A DNA stretch of 10,354 bases from Cephalothrix spiralis (taxonomy: Eukaryota > Nemertea > Palaeonemertea > Archinemertea > Cephalotrichidae), in the NCBI GenBank assembly GCA_032353305.1, contig JAUCNG010407471.1, positions 1 to 10,354 of the forward strand, read 5' to 3'. The notes under the pieces are model-generated. The model was not told where the DNA came from. It saw nothing but the letters and a program-made list of their open reading frames with translations, and did no database searches. A program made the translations under genes and the position numbers. Every line of letters begins with the position of its first letter. Within the stretch, counting starts at the first letter, position 1. This document shows, piece by piece, positions 1-8,098 of the stretch.

Positions 1-53
1 CAAGAACCCTGAACAATCAGGATTACCAAATCCGGGGCGACATTCGCAGACGC
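1..53 (-). CDS. VWDE-like gene, EGF-completing exon (partial at window edge)
   Basis: Fifth visible exon of the minus-strand gene, cut by the left end of the window. Reading down from 53, a TTTTAG acceptor (AG at 55-54) is followed by two bases that complete a Gly codon begun by the exon at 1446-1269. The next 17 codons are open and read VCECRPGFGNPDC and then SGFL. They supply cysteines 4, 5 and 6 of an EGF-like domain (C-x-C then CxxGxxxxxC spacing) whose first three cysteines lie in the previous exon. The exact phase match and the completion of a canonical six-cysteine module are the main support. EGF modules of this kind are extracellular and disulfide-bonded. More EGF repeats may follow to the left, but that cannot be seen. 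Confidence 0.85.
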
Positions 54-346
54 CTAAAATAGATATATGAAACAGATTATTTTCAAAAACTATAGCCATG
101 AAGCCTCTGGCGTAATCACGTAAAGCAGTTTTTGGCATGATTATCCAGAATTGAAATACCAAAAAACTTTTTAAAGAGTCGGGAGCATAAATTTAGATTT
201 AATATAAAATGTAAAGGGAGTTTCGGGGTAGAAAAATATTCGTTAACAGAGATCGATTTTATGTTTAGCTGATTAACAAATATTAATGACAGGAAAGCAG
301 GGCGTCTCAAACACTGCCAATACTCATTTTGGCCATCTACATGTAC

Positions 347-427
347 GGTACTAGGCGGGCCAATATCAGCCGATATTGGCCCGGCTTACCCGGGCTAATA
401 TCGGCTGATATTGGCCCGCCTAGTACC
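347..427. repeat. 81-bp near-perfect palindrome (fold-back or tiny MITE)
   Basis: Two 38-nt arms (347-384 and 390-427) are complementary with a single G-T mismatch (378/396) around a 5-nt loop at 385-389. Each arm contains a second, shorter near-palindrome around CCAATATCAGCCGATATTGG, so the sequence could also fold as a four-armed structure. TA dinucleotides at 352-353 and 421-422 flank a GGCGGG...CCCGCC core (354-420), which fits insertion of a small TA-targeting element. It is far more GC-rich than its surroundings. Confidence 0.85.
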
Positions 428-588
428 ATCGAACATAGTGCAAAGTCCGACGGAAGCTCCAAAAGTTACATATGAATATGAAATTATCGGAAGTATTTCT
501 GGTGAAATTCTTAAATTCCTTCATATATCTACCATGTATTTTACAAATGGTGTTTTTAGTGAAATGTGATATTTTCATTTCCTATCTA

Positions 589-921
589 CCGTAAAACCTC
601 ACGTATAGTACGCACCCCCAAATTGGAGAAAATCATATCCCAGAATTCATTCAAACGGATCACTGAATTCAACCGATTTTTCATAATAAACGCTAACTGG
701 ATCATTAAAATCATTACTTGATCATTGTCACGGCTATTAACGTATTTATTAGCGAATTTAAATGAGCTGAAGTCAAAATTACATCAATTTATATTAAATT
801 TTATTTTTCGAACTTAAAATTGGTTTCTTAAAGTTTGTAAAAAATTCCTAAAATCCTGTATTCACGTATAGTACGCACCCCAACTTTGGTAAAAAAGTGC
901 GTACTATACGTGAGTTAACGG
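589..921. mobile_element. 333-bp MITE-like element with TA target duplication
   Basis: The ends are inverted repeats beginning CCGTAAAACCTCACGTATAG on the left and CCGTTAACTCACGTATAG on the right (minus strand). TA dinucleotides flank it at 587-588 and 922-923. The 17-mer TCACGTATAGTACGCAC occurs three times: at 599-615 and 862-878 on plus, and at 897-913 on minus. The right end is therefore itself a hairpin. The interior is AT-rich with no coding capacity, so the element is non-autonomous. TA duplication suggests mobilisation by a Tc1/mariner-type transposase; the family assignment is inference. Confidence 0.75.
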
Positions 922-1043
922 TAATTGTATGAATAAATTGTACAAATAATTAAGCTCTAAAATTCGGTTATAGATATGTTTACCAGATTTTGAAAACCAC
1001 GTAATTTAATAACAATATTATTTAGCTATATTGCTTTCGATCC

Positions 1044-1134
1044 AGCCCTTGAACAAGTTTGGACTTATAAATTTAATCACCCTCCGCTGCGCGTCGGGCG
1101 ATTAAATATCTCAGTCCAAACCGTTCTCGGGCCT
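1044..1134. repeat. imperfect fold-back sequence, about 91 bp
   Basis: AGCCCTTGAACAAGTTTGGA (starting at 1044) is an imperfect inverted copy of the sequence ending at 1134, whose complement reads AGGCCCGAGAACGGTTTGGA. Nearer the centre, ATTTAATC (1071-1078) and GATTAAAT (1100-1107) pair around the GC-rich centre CACCCTCCGCTGCGCGTCGGGC. The symmetry axis is near 1089. No target duplication was identified. It is probably a degraded fold-back transposon fragment. Confidence 0.55.
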
Positions 1135-1268
1135 ATTCAAAAGCCACATTTATAAATAAGCTAGTGTTATTGTATACATAAATGTTTAAACAATTTTCGT
1201 GTATTTTTAAGACCGAAGCTTTTTTTATAACGATCTGAAAAAGCAGTAATTTAATTTAATTCACTCAC

Positions 1269-1446
1269 CCTTTACACATTTGCCCTGGAAACTGCAACTT
1301 CTCGGGCAGGATGCTGCTTGGATGGCTTTTATGGCGGTTTGCCCCTCTGTAGATTCAGCGAATGAAACATTTTGAGTGCAACTTGATAAACATTCGGTTC
1401 GAAGGGTCTCCAAGGCACTGCCAATAAATGTCCCATATCCTGATAC
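1269..1446 (-). CDS. VWDE-like gene, exon with first half of EGF-like domain
   Basis: Fourth visible exon, 178 nt. The acceptor TTTAG (AG at 1448-1447) precedes GTA TCA GGA and the donor GTGAGT begins at 1268. The single open frame gives 59 codons plus one base (phase 1). It starts VSGYGTFIGSALETLRTEC and ends SCPRSCSFQGKCVK. The final segment supplies cysteines 1-3 of an EGF-like domain (CxxxCxxxGxC) that the exon at 53-1 completes. An upstream cysteine pair (ECLSSC) and the N-glycosylation sequon NVS fit a secreted or cell-surface protein. The segment before the EGF resembles the cysteine-containing region between the VWD domain and the EGF repeats in VWDE-type proteins; this family call is from memory of the general pattern and has not been searched. 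Confidence 0.85.
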
Positions 1447-2253
1447 CTAAAGGCAAATATTTTCATTAACAGTAACTCAATTTGTAAGAAATTGCAAAAA
1501 AAACCAGACCCAGAAAATTACAGAAAACCTGACCAGACACATTCAGACCACGAACCCGGAAACTTCTAATATCGCACGGGTACCCGAGCATTTTTGAGAT
1601 TACTGATTAACAATATCATCACTGTTTAATGAGTACCGGTTTCACATATTGGCGGGTAATTAACGCTGATGAACTATATATTTCTCGAAAGGCCAATATA
1701 AATGCTGATCAATAGGGGTTTATAATTTTAGCCCTACTACCTCGTTCGGGATGCTGGGCCAAAACTTGATACTTTGCTCGGGAACAAAATGTAGCCAGTA
1801 CAAGAGTATCGTGATAGGATTCTTGCCAAGCCCTACAAAAATCGGTCCTTTGTAGAAAAACCCCCATTTTTAAATTTAATTGAAGTTATGTTACCTTCAA
1901 AATGGTGTATGGCTCAATGCAATTGAAATTCTTTTAGAGGTGCTTAGGGGTGGTACAAAATGGTTTTTGAAAATTACCCTTCAAGACAGTACTAAAACAG
2001 GAATAACAATTACACTCCGTATTTACATATACGCGTTGTAGCAGGTTGTAGCCTACTATATTTCATTTATATCATCGATCAGTTTTTAATATGAATCAAG
2101 TGTATGCGATTTATCATTCTCGAATACATTGCATTATCGATTTTAGATAAAAAAACGTTAAAATAAAACAAATTTAACCATATGCCTATTCACAATATTA
2201 ATAGCTGTTGCCAAACCATATCAAAACATAATTGGGGAGTAACATTTAATACT

Positions 2254-4370
2254 ATGGATATATTTAGTGCAATAGAAAATGGGGATTTGAATTATGTTCA
2301 GAATTTTCTTAGCAAGGATGGGAATGTGAACCTACGTGATAATCATGGAAAATCGCTAATACATTATGCATCTGAACAAGGTAATTTTAAAATGTTTCGA
2401 TACCTCTTTGAAAAAGGGGCTGATGTCAATCTCATAACTAATGTTGGTGAAACAATATTACATTACGCAGCTCTAGGGGGTAACTTTGAAATAGTGCAAT
2501 ACATTCTTAAGAAAGGAGCTGGTATGAATATAAATAGTAGTAATCGCACATCAGCATTACATTACGCAGCTCAAGAGGTGAAATACCTCGTTGAGGATGG
2601 GAATGTGAACCTAAGTGATTTTTTTGGAAAATCGCTAATACATTATGCATCTGAACAAGGTAATTTTGAAATGTTTCGATTCCTCTTTGAAAAAGGGACT
2701 TATATCAATCTCATAACTCATTTTAGTGAAACAACATTACATTGCGCAGCTCGAGGGGGTAACCTTGGAATAGTGAAGTACCTTGTTGAGAAAGGCGCTG
2801 ATGTGAATCTCATAACTAATGATGACGTAACAACATTACATTGCGCAGCTCGAGGGGGTAACCTTAAAATAGTGAAGTACCTCGTTGAGAAAGACGCCGA
2901 TGTAAATCTCATAACTAATGTTGGTGTAACAATATTACATTACGCAGCACAGGGAGGTAACCTTGAAATAGTGAAATACCTCGTTGAGAAAGGCGCTGAT
3001 GTGAATCTCATAACTAATGATGACGTAACAACATTACATTGCGCAGCTCGAGGGGGTAACCTTGAAATAGTGAAGTACCTCGTTGAGAAAGACGCCGATG
3101 TAAATCTCATGACTAATGTTGGTGTAACAATATTACATTACGCAATAGTGAAATACCTCATCGAGAAAGGCGCTGATGTGAATCTCATTACTAATGATGA
3201 CGAAACAACATTATATTACGCAGCTCAAGGGGGTAATTTTAAAACAATGCAATACTTCGTTGAGAAAGGCGCTGATGTGAATCTTATAACTAATGTTGGT
3301 GTAACAATATTACATGCCGCAGCTCAGGGGGTTACATTGAAATAGTGCAATACCTCCTTGAAAAAGGGGCTGGTATAAATAACTATAGTAATGATGGCAA
3401 AACAGTATTACATTACGCAGCTAAAGAGGGTAACCTTACATTAGTGAAATACCTCGTTGAGAAAGGTGCTGATGTGAATCTTATATCTAATGATGACAAT
3501 ACAACATTACATTACGCAGCTCAAGGGGGTAATCTTAAAACAATGCAATACCTCGTTGAGAAAGGCGCTGATGTGAATCTTATAACTAATGATGACGAAA
3601 CAACATTACATTACGCAGCACAGGGAGGTAACCTTGAAATAGTGAAATACCTCATCGAGAAAGGCGCTGATGTTAATCTAATAACTAAATATGGCGAAAC
3701 TACATTATATTACCCAGCTACAAATGGTAACCTTGAAATAGCGAAATACCTTGTTGAGAATGCCGCTGATGTTAATCTCATAGATAATGATGGTGAAACA
3801 ACATTACATTGCGCAGTTAGGCATGGTTATCATGAATTAGTGAAATACCTGGTTGAGAATGGAGCAGATGTGAATATCATAAGTAATAATGGCAAAACAG
3901 CATTACATTACGCAGCTCAAGAAGGTAACCTTGAAACTGTGCAGTACTTGGTTGAGAAAAGCGCTGATATGAATCCAATAACTGATGATGGCAAAACAAC
4001 ATTACATTACGCAGTTATACAGGGAAACCTTGAAATAGTAAAGAACCTGGTTGAAAAAGGAGCAGATATGAATTCCATAAATTATTTAGGTGAAACAGCA
4101 TTACATTACGCAGCTCAAGGGGGTAACCTTGAAACTGTGCAATATCTCGTTGAGAACGGCGCTGATATGAGTCTCATAACTAATGATGGCGAAACAACAT
4201 TACATAACGCAGTTATACAGGGTAATCTTGAAATAGTGAAATATCTCATTGAGAAAGGGGCTGCAGTGAATCAACGCAACGTATATGGATATACACCTTT
4301 ATATTACTCGGTAGATTATAATAACGAGGAGATGGTTAAACTTATTTTGTTGAAAAAGGGTAGCATCGAT
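2254..4370 (+). repeat. ankyrin repeat array, about 22 units of about 99 bp
   Basis: Units of about 33 residues follow the pattern DGxTTLHYAAxxGNLEIVKY then LVEKGADVNLITN, the standard ankyrin helix-loop-helix consensus. I count 22 units, the first a half-unit and the last (YGYTPLYYSVDYNNEEMV) diverged. The unit around 2578 lacks five codons (GNLEI missing after AAQE). The unit around 3145 lacks seven codons between YA and IVKYL. Both losses keep the frame but break one helix pair. Adjacent units are very similar in DNA as well as protein, which shows recent tandem duplication or gene conversion. Confidence 0.9.
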
Positions 4371-4745
4371 GAAATTGATAGCAAGATTACAAGTAATTTG
4401 CTGATAAAATTAACTATTGCAGGAAGGCTAACAATGCTAAGTATACTTTTAGAAACCAAATTACCTTCAATACTTAAAAACCTTTCTGATATATGTTTTG
4501 TTAATAGAGACACCAACGATATAAAAGATAGATTTAAAAACGGTTTAACAATTAAAAGAGAAAATATTTCGTTGTGTCGCGAAATGATGCAAGCGGCATA
4601 CCCGTCAATATCAGTTAAAAAAGTTGATGAAATTATCTGTCAGTTAGACTTAATTAATGAACGGAGTGACGACATTTTCCCTATAATTGATATTTCTAGT
4701 GAAGCTGCAGTGAATAGCTTTTACAATAGTTTGATCGTGGATTTT

Positions 4746-5590
4746 TGTAAAATACAAGATGAAGTACTAGGTAAAGGAGCATTTGGAACAGTCAGATTAG
4801 GTCGTTTTCCATATAATATGCGAGAGGATGTAGCAGTTAAATGCATTGAAAACTCCGAACACAATGTTAACATGGGATTGCTTGCCAAAGAGACTGATAT
4901 TTTAACAAGAATGGATCATCCAAATCTTGTACAATTTTTCGGTCACAAAGTTAGTTTTGATTATGAAAAAAGAAGTGAGACTGTTTATTTAGTAACTGAA
5001 TTGTGCAAAGGAGATTGTAAAGACTATTTCATAGATAACGGACATACCAATAATTGTAACCCTCCAACTTCTGAGCATTACGAAAGAAGTGTTCAGCAAT
5101 ATCTTAACTTTGCAATTCAACTGTTATCTGGCGTTTCATAATATTCATTCGAAGAAGTGTGTACATAAAGATTTGAAGCTTGCGAATATCCTTATGAGTA
5201 AGGACAATGTTATTAAAATAGCTGATTTTGGATTAGCTGACTTTATTGATCATGATGTACAGGAAACCAAATACTTTAAAGGTACTGTTTTGTACTCAGC
5301 GCCTGAAGTTTTGTCGAGACCAAGAAGATACTCTACATTATCTGACATGTTCTCCGTAAGCCTTGTTCTATTAGAAATGTACCAAGGTCAACTTTACTAT
5401 AAAAGCCTTTCGTTAAAGATAAGGTGGACGATTTATATGCAAATGTGAAATCATTGTTTAAGAAAGGAGAAAGGCCAACTTTGCAAGTTAAATCTGAGCA
5501 CGATGAAGAGACTGTAATAATGCAAGTCATTAAGGCATGCTGGAGCCAAAACCCTGATGAACGATTATCAGCTGACGATGAAAAGAATGA
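4746..5590 (+). other. protein kinase catalytic domain (spans two frameshifts)
   Basis: Motifs in order: glycine loop GKGAFGTV at 4770-4793; VAVK with the ATP-binding Lys at 4830-4841; a helix-C Glu in LLAKETDIL; catalytic loop HKDLKLAN at 5164-5187; DFG at 5224-5232; APE at 5299-5307; a helix-F region SDMFSVS at 5341-5361; and ACWSQNPDERLS (about 5537-5572) with the C-lobe Arg. DLKxxN indicates Ser/Thr rather than Tyr specificity. The CWxxxPxxR form of the C-lobe suggests a tyrosine-kinase-like (TKL) or similar group. HRD is HKD here, and the usual Gly of the SDxxSxG motif is Ser. Frameshifts fall just before the catalytic loop and after helix F. Confidence 0.88.
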
Positions 5591-5860
5591 GTTTGAAAGA
5601 GTATTAGATGATATCTATCAAAAAAATCCTGATATTGACAAAATCATAGAACACAAAGATACCGGCCTCAGTACTGACGCTATCGTCATGAATCATTTAA
5701 GCCAAGCCCTATCAGACTCCAACTGTGTTGTTCCAATATCTGGACTGTTTAAATCGGGTAGTGCTTCAAAGAAGGTTACATCCCTCCCAGTCTTCAAAAG
5801 TGAATCAGAAGACGGTGAATGATCAAGCATTTAGAAAAATCATCGTTCAAAGATAATTGC

Positions 5861-5942
5861 GTAAGTAACACTTTTTATTTATCCTTTAAACATGGTTCGT
5901 ACGACTTCAGTATTTCCTGAAAAATCTAAATTTCGCTTCCAG
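5861..5942 (+). promoter_or_regulatory. candidate 82-nt intron in the kinase gene 3' UTR
   Basis: GTAAGT, a perfect donor hexamer, starts 38 nt after the stop codon. A pyrimidine-containing acceptor TTCGCTTCCAG ends at 5942. The intervening sequence is AT-rich and of a plausible small-intron size. This is only a pattern match. If real, it would argue against simple retroposition of the gene. Confidence 0.3.
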
Positions 5943-6230
5943 GCCGGATATTGAAAATTCCTAATCTTTAGAAGGAAAGCGGAAAATGCCGAAGCGTTCC
6001 AAAACTGATACATTTATACGCGTAGCGTGGCCTAACTGAGGTTCACTTTTCAGAAAATATTAAAACACATGTCTTACAAAACATTCAATTTCACGTGAAT
6101 TTTTTAATGGAATCGACTCGGTTTTTTTAGAGTAAAGAAAAAAGGGAATATATTGTTAAATTTATTTAAAGATTGTCATATAGTTAATTGACTTCAACAA
6201 ACTATTTTAACAGGCAAACTATTAATATAG

Positions 6231-6248
6231 ATATATATATATATATAT
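6231..6248. repeat. (AT)9 microsatellite
   Basis: An uninterrupted AT dinucleotide run, preceded by further TA-rich sequence, downstream of the kinase gene. Confidence 0.9.
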
Positions 6249-6364
6249 TGTCTCTCATTACAGCATAGTTAAATGCTAAGTGACCTATAGGCCTGCTAAA
6301 GGCTAGTAGCATTTGTTTTATACATGTATTATTTGTTATAATTTTTGTGTGTTAGAGGCACTAT

Positions 6365-6370
6365 AATAAA
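6365..6370 (+). terminator. candidate polyadenylation signal AATAAA
   Basis: The canonical hexamer lies about 540 nt beyond the kinase stop codon on the same strand. It is the first plus-strand AATAAA I found downstream of the stop. In AT-rich DNA such hexamers are common by chance, so support is weak. Confidence 0.3.
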
Positions 6371-6526
6371 CAATTTATATATATTGCTTTTAGTGAAGTA
6401 TGGCCTAGGAGCGGTATGATTAAGATGGCTTAAAATCATTGCATATTCTTTTTAAAATTTACTGATATTATCCAATGACCTTCCGCGCCAGGTATAAATA
6501 GATAATTCACAAAAGTACTAAAATAC

Positions 6527-6676
6527 CTTGATGTCTTCTATGCAAGTGTCCATATCTCCTTGTCGGTCAACTCCTGGTACATTCAAACAAGCTTGTGCAA
6601 TTGAGTTTGCATTGAAATATCGCTCGCATAGATATTTAGCTTTATATGCTGACCAACCATATTTCCATTCAAAGGT
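6527..6676 (-). CDS. VWDE-like gene, cysteine-containing exon
   Basis: Third visible exon, exactly 150 nt (50 codons), phase 0 at both ends. A long pyrimidine tract and TTTTTTAG (AG at 6678-6677) precede ACC TTT GAA TGG. The donor AAG/GTATTT follows GACATCAAG. It encodes TFEWKYGWSAYKAKYLCERY and ends in DMDTCIEDIK, with three cysteines spaced across the exon. Its aromatic start and CIEDI end resemble the cysteine-rich region after the VWD domain in VWD/EGF proteins; this is an unsearched resemblance. It joins in phase to the exons on either side although the downstream one is 5 kb away, and the join leaves no stop. Confidence 0.85.
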
Positions 6677-6782
6677 CTAAAAAATAAAAGAAATTGAACA
6701 TTGTAAAGACTATATCAAATCCATTTAGTCAGAATAATACAGCATATTGTCTAGAAAAAAGGACTTTATAGTAATTCCTATA

Positions 6783-7365
6783 CAGGGTGTCCCAATATTA
6801 TGGAACACAGCCAGATGACGTCATAATGTGACTTAATTATAAATCTACTATAACGATGCTAGTGATGACTAGAAAAAACATTTTGTTCTCTTTCAAATAA
6901 AATAAATTTGGTGCAAATCTAGCTAACAACAACACTGAGCTACATCAATTTCCCCAAAGAATCAAAAAGTTCAACTTCCCCAGTAGGAGGTAAATCCCAC
7001 TATAAATGAACGTCCTGTCTCGGGAGAGAAAAAATGTTTGTGAATTTTTTATGACATTTTAATTTTTCTAAATACTATTCACAATAAAGTTTATCAAAAA
7101 CTGACATGCACTGAAAATATTCCAGATTAATTTAAGAGTGATTGAAAATAGCATTATTATGGGTTTAGGGTGGGAAAAAAGAGAACAGAGGTTTTTCGGG
7201 GGAATCGTCGTACTCCCTTATGAACCGATCTGCACCAAATCTGTTTTATTCGTTAGTATAAACCACTGGCTCTCAAAGGCGTATTTTTTGCAAGTATCAA
7301 CATAATCATAATTAAGTCACAATATGACGTCATCAGGCTGTTTTCCATAATATTGGGACACACTG
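6783..7365. mobile_element. 583-bp MITE-like element with long inverted repeats and CRE motifs
   Basis: The left end is CAGGGTGTCCCAATATTATG. The right end on the minus strand is CAGTGTGTCCCAATATTATG. TA flanks both sides (6781-6782 and 7366-7367). The inverted repeats are long: the motif TTTGGTGCA lies about 125 nt in from each end. CAGGGTGTCCCA-type termini with TA duplication are typical of Tc1/mariner transposons. No transposase reading frame is present, so it is non-autonomous. TGACGTCA occurs 33 nt from each end (6816-6823 and 7325-7332). A related copy begins at 10085. Confidence 0.85.
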
Positions 7366-7920
7366 TATTACATTGAAATAGAGAGAGAGAAATAGGACGA
7401 GTGGTACCCTATATATGCTTCAAAGGATGCGAGATATGCTTTGAGGAAAGCGTAATTAAATATTCCATACATATTTGAACTTTTGCTGCTTCCTTTCGAT
7501 TTAGAATGAACGCTCGGTAGAATTGTTATCAACGATAAATCAACGATAAATCCTTTAGCAAAAAAAGGAGGAACCGAAAATTGTGTCGTTACTGATACCA
7601 GAGGCCAAAGCCTTAGATCTCCTTTAATAGCTGAGGCGAGGGAATGTTAAGGGTCATAATCGTGACTTTTAAAGGGGGAATTGCCATCAAGGCACCGAAC
7701 ACAATTAAGATAAGATAGGAAAAAAAAGTTATGTATAAGGACAAAGAAAATATTAAAAAGTTATTATTTTGCACGCCTTCTTACACAGACAATATTCAAT
7801 GATGAAATTGAGCCGAGCAAAGCGAGGCGAGGGAATTTGATTGGGTAAATACTGTAGCTTCTATTTCCATTCTTAATAACTTTTTTTGTAAAAAGTAGGA
7901 ATACCAATGAATACAATGTA

Positions 7921-7984
7921 GTAGGAAAAGTAGGAGGAATTTTCAAAAAGTAGGAAAAGTATGAGGAATTATCAAACAGTAGGA
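7921..7984. repeat. degenerate 29-bp tandem repeat, about 2.2 copies
   Basis: GTAGGAAAAGTAGGAGGAAT starting at 7921 recurs with changes at 7950, and GTAGGA begins a third copy at 7979. The spacing is 29 nt each time. It is intronic and purine-rich. Confidence 0.65.
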
Positions 7985-8098
7985 CCTGTACTATCGATAT
8001 CTGCGAGCAGCAAAGACGAAGTAAAACTTAAATCTCGCGATCTATTCATCCTTTAATAGCAAACGATTTCAAATAATATATTAAGGCCAGTAACTTAC

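Larger units (their letters stand above)
54..1268 (-). other. intron of the VWDE-like gene
   Basis: Phase-1 intron of 1,215 nt with donor GTGAGT at 1268-1263 and acceptor TTTTAG ending at 54. It contains no gene that I can support. It holds the palindrome at 347-427, the MITE-like element at 589-921 and the fold-back sequence at 1044-1134. The rest is AT-rich and without recognisable signal. Confidence 0.8.
2254..5822 (+). pseudogene. ankyrin-repeat protein kinase, single exon, three frameshifts
   Basis: About 1,189 codons once three single-base shifts are allowed for. Order: about 22 ankyrin repeats (2254 to about 4370), a linker of about 120 residues (4370-4740), a Ser/Thr-type kinase domain (about 4750-5590), then a short Ser/Lys-rich tail ending ESEDGE and a TGA at 5820-5822. 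The reading frame changes near 3327-3331 (one base short in a G run), at 5140-5141 (one extra A) and at 5401-5404 (one base short in an A run). Homology continues across each break. I prefer ATG 2254 (MDIFSAIENGDL) as start: it opens the first repeat and has A at -3 and G at +4. An in-frame ATG at 2182 would add 24 unremarkable residues. Ankyrin repeats bind proteins and the kinase would phosphorylate Ser/Thr, presumably in the cytoplasm; partners are unknown. The domain order resembles TNNI3K, but orthology is not implied. No intron interrupts the coding region, so retroposition is possible. Intact catalytic residues argue for a very young pseudogene or assembly indels. Confidence 0.8.
1447..6526 (-). 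other. 5,080-nt intron of the VWDE-like gene that hosts a plus-strand gene
   Basis: Phase-0 intron between the exons at 6676-6527 and 1446-1269, with donor GTATTT at 6526-6521 and acceptor TTTAG ending at 1447. It entirely contains the ankyrin-kinase gene on the opposite strand, leaving 807 nt on the left flank and about 700 nt on the right. The left flank (1447-2253) is AT-rich and shows no exon or convincing promoter element. The right flank holds a candidate 3' UTR intron (5861-5942), an (AT)9 microsatellite and an AATAAA motif. Confidence 0.8.
6677..8098 (-). other. intron of the VWDE-like gene
   Basis: Phase-0 intron of 1,422 nt with donor GTAAGT at 8098-8093 and acceptor TTTTAG ending at 6677. 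It contains the 583-bp element at 6783-7365, a (GA)5 run at 7381-7390, a direct duplication of ATCAACGATAA near 7530-7552 and the degenerate 29-bp tandem repeat at 7921-7984. I see no gene in it. Confidence 0.8.

Noticed and set aside
116-310. Minus-strand 64-codon frame
   Set aside because: It falls in the intron between two phase-matched EGF exons and shows no motif or splice support.
2718-2912. Minus-strand frame within the ankyrin array
   Set aside because: Its internal repetition merely mirrors the antisense of the ankyrin units.
3345-3347. GTG as a separate start for a second ankyrin gene
   Set aside because: The repeat consensus continues unbroken across the frame change, so it is a frameshift; a eukaryotic gene would not be expected to start at GTG here.
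2254-4370. CRISPR-like or bacterial tandem array
   Set aside because: The units are translated ankyrin repeats with no spacer structure, and the flanks are spliced eukaryotic DNA, so bacterial origin or contamination is unlikely.
7764-7946. Minus-strand 60-codon frame
   Set aside because: It lies inside an intron over the 29-bp tandem repeat, with no domain and low-complexity content.
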